NCBI GenBank assembly: GCA_947178115.1
Contig: CAMWXF010000146.1
Coordinates: 1 to 5,554 of the forward strand
Direction: 5' to 3'
Origin: an uncultured Lachnospiraceae bacterium
GTDB lineage: Bacteria; Bacillota; Clostridia; Lachnospirales; Lachnospiraceae
Length of the DNA stretch: 5,554 bases
The notes beneath the pieces are model-generated. The model did no database searches and was not told the DNA's origin. It saw nothing but the letters and a program-made list of their open reading frames with translations. A program made the position numbers and the translations under genes. Every line of letters starts with the position of its first letter. The first letter of the stretch is position 1. This document shows positions 1 to 4,591 of the stretch, one piece after another.

Positions 1-48
1 AACTGCCGCATACATAACAACCGTTGTGATATCTTTCACCATTCTCAT
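1..48 (-). CDS. 5' end of an unidentified gene, possibly a membrane protein (partial)
   Basis: Only the first 16 codons lie in the window; they read MRMVKDITTVVMYAAV and run off the left edge. The ATG at 48-46 is chosen because a purine-rich tract (AGGGGGA, 64-58) ends 9 nt upstream, good Shine-Dalgarno spacing for a Firmicute; the second Met (position 42) would be too far away. The short charged start followed by a run of hydrophobic and small residues resembles the first transmembrane segment of small integral membrane proteins such as ECF-transporter substrate-binding subunits, but 16 residues cannot establish a family, so I assign no function. It reads in the same direction as the toxin gene, whose stop lies 127 bp upstream. 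Confidence 0.45.
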   Translation of the reverse strand, partial: MRMVKDITTVVMYAAV

Positions 49-135
49 ATGAATCCGTCCCCCTTTCCTCTGATTTCCATCATAGGCGGGAGATGTCTCC
101 TACTTTCATATAAGATGTGTCATAATTGTCAATTC

Positions 136-164
136 ATTATATCTGACAGATTTCGCAATGTAAT
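136..164 (-). promoter_or_regulatory. Candidate promoter for the left-edge gene
   Basis: On the minus strand a perfect TATAAT (141-136) is preceded at 17-nt spacing by ATTACA (164-159), which matches four of six consensus -35 bases. It lies wholly between the toxin stop (176) and the start of the partial gene (48). A second possibility slightly downstream is TTGACA (132-127) with TATGAA (110-105) at 16-nt spacing: a better -35 but a weaker -10. A TGTCA/TGACA inverted pair (149-145 and 131-127) brackets the TATAAT and could be an operator, though 5-bp arms are weak evidence. No riboswitch class is recognisable in the leader. Confidence 0.35.
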
Positions 165-175
165 ATTTCGCATTT

Positions 176-646
176 TTATTGCTTAATTCCAAGCTCTTTA
201 TGAAAATATTGTAATGTTGTATATCTGTATTTTAACCTCTGGTACTCATTGAGCGTTCCCTCGGCATATTTGATATATCCCCTAACATATGTTGTAAAAC
301 GTTTTATAATAATATGATAATTCATATCTAATTCCGTATATTCATCATCGTTTATTCTTGCCGCTTTTCCTATAAAGATACTATCGTTTATAACAACCGC
401 CTTCGAATAGTCAAGCCCTGTTACACTGTCAGTAGGCCTTGTAGAATTCCGAAATTTATAACAATTGTTATGTTTAACATTGGTTCTAAACGGAATTGCG
501 AAGATATTATTATCAACTTTGATCAGCAATACCATATATGGACGGTTTTCTTTATTTTCAATTTCAGGGTATCTATCCGTACTGTATTGCTTATAAAATT
601 CAGCAGATAAATAATTAAGTTTGTACTTTTTATTTTCCTTATTCAT
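176..646 (-). CDS. Type III toxin-antitoxin endoribonuclease toxin (ToxN/CptN/TenpN superfamily)
   Basis: A 156-residue, basic, tyrosine-rich protein without signal peptide or membrane segment, close to the usual length of type III toxins (about 150-190 aa). These are cytoplasmic sequence-specific endoribonucleases that cut mRNAs and also process their own repeat RNA antitoxin. Visible family-like features are an N-terminal strand (YKLNYLS, 8-14), the block RPYMVLLIKV (35-44) ending in a turn before FAIPFRTNVKHN (49-60), and GLDYSKAVVI (77-86), followed by a helical C-terminus rich in Tyr and Lys. This layout matches the compact SH3-like barrel of ToxN and AbiQ. The ATG at 646 has AAAGGA (658-653) six nt upstream. 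The strongest support is context: a promoter, two tandem RNA repeats and a terminator sit directly upstream, the canonical type III order. The ~45-nt repeat favours the CptIN subgroup, but I cannot separate CptN from TenpN by eye. GC is about 33% over 241-600, far below the neighbouring operons, suggesting acquisition by transfer. Some ToxN/AbiQ relatives act as phage abortive-infection systems. Confidence 0.85.
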   Translation of the reverse strand: MNKENKKYKLNYLSAEFYKQYSTDRYPEIENKENRPYMVLLIKVDNNIFAIPFRTNVKHNNCYKFRNSTRPTDSVTGLDYSKAVVINDSIFIGKAARINDDEYTELDMNYHIIIKRFTTYVRGYIKYAEGTLNEYQRLKYRYTTLQYFHKELGIKQ

Positions 647-664
647 GATTAATCCTTTACAATC

Positions 665-693
665 AGAAAGCCCCTGCGCCGAAGCGCAAGGGC
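665..693 (-). terminator. Terminator hairpin between antitoxin RNA and toxin gene
   Basis: The minus strand forms a 10-bp stem, GCCCTTGCGC (693-684) with GCGCAGGGGC (679-670), including one G.U pair and closed by a TTCG tetraloop (683-680). It is followed by TTTCT. In characterised type III systems a leaky intrinsic terminator at this position lets most transcripts end after the antitoxin repeats and only a minority read through into the toxin; the same role is inferred here. The U-tract is short (TTTCTGATT), which agrees with partial termination. The hairpin starts 7 nt after an AAGAT motif, the same offset as in the two repeats. Confidence 0.8.
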
Positions 694-700
694 ATATCTT

Positions 701-745
701 CCGTCGGGACTTCTTTATAAAGGTGTTACCCTCACACCTAATCTT
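701..745 (-). repeat. Antitoxin repeat unit 2 (45 nt)
   Basis: Second unit in transcription order. The stem arms are 738-734 and 726-722 and the loop GAGGGTA is 733-727. The GAAGTCCC tract is 713-706, 45 nt after that of unit 1. An outer A-U pair extends the stem to 6 bp. The 3' end (GACGG) differs from unit 1 (CATTA), so the flank after the CCC tract is not conserved. Confidence 0.85.
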
Positions 746-791
746 TAATGGGGACTTCTTTTTGGAAGGTGCTACCCTCGCACCCTATCTT
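746..791 (-). repeat. Antitoxin repeat unit 1 (46 nt)
   Basis: First unit in transcription order. The stem arms are 784-780 and 772-768 and the loop GAGGGTA is 779-773. The GAAGTCCC tract is 758-751. It has one base more than unit 2 in the A-rich linker between stem and tract. An outer G.U and A-U can extend the stem to 7 bp. Confidence 0.85.
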
Positions 792-798
792 CGTTATT

Positions 799-828
799 AT
801 CGTAGCATTAACCAACTGAAATTGTCAA
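799..828 (-). promoter_or_regulatory. Promoter of the antitoxin-toxin transcript
   Basis: A perfect -35 TTGACA (828-823) is followed after 18 nt by a -10 TACGAT (804-799), which matches four of six consensus bases. A start about 7 nt beyond the -10 falls near 792, immediately before the first repeat at 791. This gives an RNA with almost no extra leader, as expected for a type III antitoxin. The promoter would serve both repeat RNA and, by read-through of the 693-665 terminator, the toxin gene. Confidence 0.7.
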
Positions 829-896
829 TAGCTGCATATCACAATAACGACTTTTGTTTTTGGGAAGATGTATATAATATATGTTTATACTGTTTT

Positions 897-905
897 ATTA
901 TACCA
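897..905 (-). promoter_or_regulatory. Possible second promoter (extended -10) upstream of the antitoxin
   Basis: The minus strand carries TGGTATAAT: a perfect TATAAT at 902-897 with the TGn extension at 905-903. The region about 17 nt upstream (TGATAA, 925-920) is a poor -35, so activity would depend on the extended -10. It lies 32 bp beyond the stop of the preceding gene, in AT-rich DNA where such matches arise by chance. If active it would give a longer antitoxin precursor. Confidence 0.25.
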
Positions 906-936
906 GTGCTGCATATTTTTTATCATAAATAGCTCG

Positions 937-1776
937 CTAATTCTCCTTCATATACAGCCCAAACTCCAATATCGACCGGTCAGGCCTGCCGCCACTCTGG
1001 ATAAAAGACTGGCTTGCCTCTGCGTACACTGCCTTGCTTTCGACCCTCATCACATTCACAGACTGCATGTCGCCTTCAAGATCATAGGCTTCCGTCCATT
1101 CCTTATTGATTCCGGACCCCATAAACGGAAAAGCATATTGCAGCAGGTATCCCATATCATATACTACCACATAATTGTCCTTCTCTTCTCCCTGTTCCAC
1201 GGAAATCTTCGCTTTCCAGACTTCCCCGCTGGCGGCATGAATCGTCAGCTCCACCGAAACGCCGTCCTTGATAAACCATATTTTCCAATAACTGTACATC
1301 GACTCATCCATACTCATCCGTATCGGTGTATCGATCGTGCACAATTCCGCCTTCGTCGCATCGAAATCGCAGCCTGACAGTTCATCGGTATAAACACCGA
1401 TCTGCGCCATATTTTCGACCCATTTCTTTCCCGCGTCGATGGCCTGCTTCATATTCATCTGACCCGCCATCGGTTCATGAGGCAGTTCTTTGCCGCCGTA
1501 TTCCCAGACCGCCAGCACAAGCGCCCTCACATATTCGGATATCTTCTGACCCTGAAATTCCTCCTGCTCCTCCGGTTCCGAGTCCTGTACACCACTTAGG
1601 ATGTCGTCCGCAAAAAGACCGATCTCCTCAGACTGCACCGCAACTTCACCGGTACTGCCTAAGAATCTCACTTCTCTTTGCCTAAGAAGCCTGGCTGTCA
1701 GGAACCACCCGCCAAAGATCATGCAGACGGCCGACAGAAACATAATCGCTGTGTAGATCCTGCTTTTACCCATCAT
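937..1776 (-). CDS. Single-pass exported protein of a two-component operon, unknown function
   Basis: A 279-residue protein with a short basic N-terminus (MMGKSR), one hydrophobic segment (about 8-29) and then RLLRQR, so it is predicted to be anchored in the membrane with a ~250-residue extracytoplasmic part. No lipobox is evident. An acidic stretch lies near 66-73. The segment at about 163-192, containing YWKIWFIKDG and then VELTIHAASGEVWKAKI, resembles the strand-turn pattern of PepSY-like domains, but the match is weak. I do not recognise a named family. The start is ATGATG at 1776, with AAAGGAG (1789-1783) six nt upstream. It overlaps the kinase gene by 11 bp, so it is the third cistron of that operon and probably translationally coupled. 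Position and topology recall WalH/WalI, membrane partners that adjust the WalK kinase, so an accessory role in sensing is a reasonable inference; homology to them is not claimed. No clear terminator follows the stop. Confidence 0.85.
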   Translation of the reverse strand: MMGKSRIYTAIMFLSAVCMIFGGWFLTARLLRQREVRFLGSTGEVAVQSEEIGLFADDILSGVQDSEPEEQEEFQGQKISEYVRALVLAVWEYGGKELPHEPMAGQMNMKQAIDAGKKWVENMAQIGVYTDELSGCDFDATKAELCTIDTPIRMSMDESMYSYWKIWFIKDGVSVELTIHAASGEVWKAKISVEQGEEKDNYVVVYDMGYLLQYAFPFMGSGINKEWTEAYDLEGDMQSVNVMRVESKAVYAEASQSFIQSGGRPDRSILEFGLYMKEN

Positions 1777-3175
1777 CCGCCGCTCCTTTGCATTTGAAAC
1801 ATATGCTCACCGTGGTTCCGCTTACTCCGTCACTCTCAAATTCCAGCGTACTTCCGTGAATCTGTGCGATTTTCTCCGCCAGTGCAAGACCGATCCCGGC
1901 GCCGTGCTGCTTCCTGGACCGGGATTTATCTACCATATAGAAGGCTTCCGTGATTCTCTGAATCTCCTGCGCGGGAATTCCGCTGCCGTTATCCTGAACC
2001 TGTATCACATACTCCGCGCTGCACTTACTGCCCGTGACACGAATCTCAGTGGCACCGGCCTTCACCGCATTGTCAACCAGATTGAGAAAAAGCGTTTTAA
2101 ATAAATCATATTCCACATCAATATAGGCGCTTTCCACACTGCACCGTAAAGAGACTGCCTTTTCACACATCAGATATTCCACATCCGCCGCCAATTCCTG
2201 AAACAGCGCCTGTGTCTCCGTCTCCTGCATCACAAAATCTTTGTGGTTTAACACCGTCATGTCCATCAGCTTATGGGACAACGCCTCCAGCCGCATCCCT
2301 TCATTCCAGATATACCATGCCGCCCGCTTCTGCTCCTCCCGCGGCATCTCCTTGTGATAGATCCGATCCGCATACCCGATCATGGAGGTCAGCGGCGTTT
2401 TCAATTCATGCGCGAAATTCGCCACGAAATCTTCCTTCTGTCTCGCACTGTCCGAAAGCTCCTGTACCTTTTCTTCCACAGCAAATGCCATCCGGTTAAA
2501 ATTCCGCGCAAGCTGTCCCACTTCATCCGTACCGCCTTCCTTAACCCGCTGGCTGTAGTTTCCGTCGGCAATCTTCTTCGTAGCCTCCGTCAAATTTTTG
2601 ACCGGTTTAGTCAGTAAATAGGACAGTCCAAAAATTAAAAGACTCCCGATGCCGATCGTCACCCCGTACACGGCGCCGAATTTCGTTATCATCTGTTCCT
2701 GCTGCCCGGAAACTCTTTCCACATCCGTTCCTGTCACCAGATAAACGCCTGCTTCACCATGCGACACGATTCCTGCCGTAAGCAGATATGCTCTGTCCCC
2801 GATCGTATAAAACCGATAGCACACATGATTATCCGTCACATCCCGCAGTAATTCGCCCACATCCGTTTTCGCCGGAAATTCAGAAAACAGCTCCGCTTTG
2901 TCCATCGTATAAAGAGCTGTCATGTCACTCATATCCGAAGCCATGCTGCCGATATCATACGCCCCGTCGTCGTCGCCCTCAAGCCACGCCGCTCCTCTGG
3001 TGATCAGATTCGCCTGCACTACGAATTTATTATACTGATACTGTTCTACCGCCGCTTCGATCTCCCGCTCCATGGTAATATCATAGAAATAAGAAATCAG
3101 GATATACCCGCCGAACAGGAATGCCGCACTGAAAAATATGGTAATACAGAAAAACATCTTCGTTCCAAGCTTCAC
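1766..3175 (-). CDS. Membrane sensor histidine kinase (HAMP-HisKA-HATPase_c)
   Basis: A 469-residue two-component sensor kinase. In order: TM1 (about 7-29); an extracytoplasmic sensor of roughly 135 residues (30-165) with no family I recognise; TM2 (about 166-188); HAMP linker (about 189-242, with KPVKNL and DEVGQL); HisKA with FAHELKTPL, phosphoacceptor His256; and the HATPase domain with N box NLVDNAVKA (N365, N369), G1 box DNGSGI (395-400), F412 in the F box and G2 box GAGIGL (425-430). All catalytic motifs are intact, so it should autophosphorylate and transfer phosphate to the regulator encoded just upstream. The start is GTG at 3175: AAGGTG lies 5 nt upstream, and a nearby in-sequence GTG is closed by a stop within four codons. 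It is 9 bp after the regulator's stop. The signal sensed cannot be read from the sequence. Confidence 0.95.
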   Translation of the reverse strand: MKLGTKMFFCITIFFSAAFLFGGYILISYFYDITMEREIEAAVEQYQYNKFVVQANLITRGAAWLEGDDDGAYDIGSMASDMSDMTALYTMDKAELFSEFPAKTDVGELLRDVTDNHVCYRFYTIGDRAYLLTAGIVSHGEAGVYLVTGTDVERVSGQQEQMITKFGAVYGVTIGIGSLLIFGLSYLLTKPVKNLTEATKKIADGNYSQRVKEGGTDEVGQLARNFNRMAFAVEEKVQELSDSARQKEDFVANFAHELKTPLTSMIGYADRIYHKEMPREEQKRAAWYIWNEGMRLEALSHKLMDMTVLNHKDFVMQETETQALFQELAADVEYLMCEKAVSLRCSVESAYIDVEYDLFKTLFLNLVDNAVKAGATEIRVTGSKCSAEYVIQVQDNGSGIPAQEIQRITEAFYMVDKSRSRKQHGAGIGLALAEKIAQIHGSTLEFESDGVSGTTVSICFKCKGAADDG

Positions 3176-3184
3176 CGGATCACC

Positions 3185-3838
3185 TTACCCTTCCAGCCGG
3201 TATCCGATACGGAACACAGTCCTAATGCGCTCTTCCCAGCCCAATTTCTTCCGCAGTCTCTGAATATGCGTATCCAGCGTTCTCGTATCCCCCAGAAACG
3301 GCTCGTTCCACACTTTTTCATACAGCCTGTCCCGATACTGTGCTACATTTCTGTTCTGAATGAGTTCCACCAACAGGTCAAACTCCTTGACCGTCAGCTC
3401 CACTTCCGCCCCGTTCTGATACACTCTGCGCGATTCTAAGTTGATCTCCACATCCGCAAAAGAAAGGTTCTTCCTGTTTTTCCCGTATCTGCGAAGCACA
3501 GCTTCCATACGTGCAATCACCTCTCCGCTCTGAAAAGGCTTGACGATATAATCGTCCGCACCCAGCTTAAGCCCCTGTATCCGATCCTTGACCTCACCTT
3601 TCGCCGTCAGGAAGATAACCGGAATCTCCATCGGCCTGATATACTCGAGCAGCTCATAGCCACTGATCTCCGGCAGCATGATATCCAGCAATATGAAATC
3701 ATAATCCGAATTTTCTTCCAGCAGATCTGCCGCCTCCCTGCCGTTATAGACACAGGTGCAGCGATATCCTTCATCGGACAGATCCATATACAGTAAATTT
3801 GCGATTGCCTCGTCATCCTCCACGATCAGAACATTCAT
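3185..3838 (-). CDS. OmpR/PhoB-family response regulator
   Basis: A 217-residue regulator with an N-terminal receiver domain (1 to about 118) and a C-terminal winged-helix DNA-binding domain (about 125-217). Receiver residues are intact: acidic pair D8/D9, phosphoacceptor D52 in LLDIMLP, T78, and K100 in DDYIVKPF. The output domain shows the usual LTVKEFDLL, RDRLYEKVW, DTHIQRLRKKLG and a final GYRLEG. The ATG at 3838 is chosen because AGGGAG (3853-3848) lies 9 nt upstream and the receiver begins at once with MNVLIVEDDE; an in-frame ATG at 3877 would add 13 residues unlike the family start. It is first in a regulator-kinase-exported protein operon and is the likely substrate of the adjacent kinase. 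Its target genes are not evident; no repeated operator motif stands out in the window. Confidence 0.95.
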   Translation of the reverse strand: MNVLIVEDDEAIANLLYMDLSDEGYRCTCVYNGREAADLLEENSDYDFILLDIMLPEISGYELLEYIRPMEIPVIFLTAKGEVKDRIQGLKLGADDYIVKPFQSGEVIARMEAVLRRYGKNRKNLSFADVEINLESRRVYQNGAEVELTVKEFDLLVELIQNRNVAQYRDRLYEKVWNEPFLGDTRTLDTHIQRLRKKLGWEERIRTVFRIGYRLEG

Positions 3839-3892
3839 ATGTACAGTCTCCCTCTGCTTCAATGAAACAAGCTCCATTTCTCATATTTGTCC

Positions 3893-3923
3893 ATTTTATC
3901 ATGCAGATGTGTCAAAGTTGCAA
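3893..3923 (-). promoter_or_regulatory. Weak candidate promoter for the two-component operon
   Basis: On the minus strand TTGCAA (3923-3918) is followed after 17 nt by GATAAA (3900-3895); shifted 2 nt, TAAAAT (3898-3893) matches five of six -10 bases at 19-nt spacing. A perfect TTGACA (3915-3910) is also present but has no -10 at proper spacing. The boxes overlap the end of the HD gene. No terminator is visible in the 60-bp gap (3898-3839), so the operon could also be served by read-through from the phosphorylase/HD transcript. Confidence 0.25.
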
Positions 3924-4591
3924 ATTCTGTCGAGTTCTCTCTTTCCGTCCCGATAGGGTGCACTTGCCTCCTCATACAGGCAATGATAGAAGTCTGCCGC
4001 TATATGCTGTCGCTGCCTCGCAAGCTCCGCCGCCCTTTCCGTATAGAAATTCGCATATACATTTTCCAGTTTGTATTTATATTCTTGAAAAAAAGACGGT
4101 TCGGGATCATTTTCTCCGGTTGAGACACTGCCGTCCGGAAGTACCGAGTACAACGGTTCGACAACAATCCCCTTGTAGATCAGCGTTCTCGCTATTCCCA
4201 TTGCTCCCGCGGCATCCAGCTTGTCCGCATCAAACAGTATTTTGGCCTCTATACTTTGCGGCAGACAGCTTTTTCTGTAGCGGTGCGCCTGTATGCAGTG
4301 TTTTACTTTCTCCGCATAATCGGCCGCAAATCCGTGCTCCGTCAGAAACTGATAAGCCTTCCCACTTCCTACCGCCGCATGACAAAGCGCGGGATCTTGA
4401 AACTGCTCCTTCCTTCCGATATCGTGTAATAAACATGCCGCTATCAGAACATCATAGTCCACGTTCTCCTGCGTCTTTGCAATTTCCAAGGCATTATATA
4501 ACACTCGATATACATGTTCTTTGTCATGGGCACTGTCCTCCATGCAGGAAAGCATATAATTTTCCAGTAAACAATAAATTTCTTTATTCAT
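3899..4591 (-). CDS. HD-domain phosphohydrolase (predicted, YedJ-like)
   Basis: A 230-residue soluble protein with the complete metal-binding set of the HD superfamily: H22 and H26 in AHDKEHVYRV, the H56-D57 doublet in LLHDIG, and D123 in FDADKLDAAGAMGIAR. This pattern matches the small single-domain HD hydrolases related to YedJ, which act on phosphoester or nucleotide substrates; the substrate here is unknown. The start is the ATG at 4591, giving an 8-bp overlap with the stop of the phosphorylase gene (ATGAATAA holds both signals), so translation is probably coupled. A GTG-initiated form 12 residues longer would begin with an Arg/Trp-rich stretch lacking family character and is rejected. 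Coupling to a sugar phosphorylase suggests a role in handling phosphorylated sugars or sugar nucleotides, but that is inference. It is not part of the classical lnp/galacto-N-biose gene set. Confidence 0.9.
   Translation of the reverse strand: MNKEIYCLLENYMLSCMEDSAHDKEHVYRVLYNALEIAKTQENVDYDVLIAACLLHDIGRKEQFQDPALCHAAVGSGKAYQFLTEHGFAADYAEKVKHCIQAHRYRKSCLPQSIEAKILFDADKLDAAGAMGIARTLIYKGIVVEPLYSVLPDGSVSTGENDPEPSFFQEYKYKLENVYANFYTERAAELARQRQHIAADFYHCLYEEASAPYRDGKRELDRICNFDTSA

Larger units (their letters stand above)
701..791 (-). ncRNA. Type III antitoxin RNA: two tandem pseudoknot-forming repeats
   Basis: Two units read on the minus strand from 791 to 746 (46 nt) and 745 to 701 (45 nt), both beginning with AAGAT. 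Each contains a hairpin with stem GGTGC/GCACC or GGTGT/ACACC around the identical loop GAGGGTA, an A-rich linker, and the conserved tract AAAGAAGTCCC. The two stem variants are a compensatory C-G to U-A exchange, and the next outer pair changes from G.U to A-U, so the RNA structure is conserved rather than any encoded protein. The loop GGG can pair with the downstream CCC, giving an H-type pseudoknot like those of known ToxI and CptI antitoxins (inferred). In such systems the toxin cuts the precursor at A-rich sites into single repeats, which bind and inhibit it in a closed ring. A third copy is only begun (AAGATAT, 700-694) before the terminator. Unit length is near the ~45 nt known for CptI. 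Confidence 0.85.

Noticed and set aside
49..110. Riboswitch or attenuator in the leader of the left-edge gene
   Set aside because: GGAGA/TCTCC and TAGG/CCTA pairings exist but are short and mutually exclusive, with no known aptamer consensus and no terminator with a U-tract.
114..123. Ten-base motif TGACACATCT shared between the left leader (123-114) and the end of the HD gene (near 3913-3904)
   Set aside because: Several 10-base matches are expected by chance in 5.5 kb, and the second copy lies within coding sequence.
701..791. CRISPR-like repeats
   Set aside because: The units are directly adjacent without unique spacers and only two are present; hairpin covariation and the downstream toxin gene fit an antitoxin RNA instead.
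621..932. Plus-strand reading frame of 103 codons across the antitoxin region
   Set aside because: It runs antisense through the repeats, terminator and promoter, has no ribosome binding site I can see, and gives no recognisable protein.
868..1377. Plus-strand reading frame of 169 codons
   Set aside because: It is antisense to the exported-protein gene, which has a ribosome binding site and operon overlap; the product is Arg/His-rich and unrecognisable.
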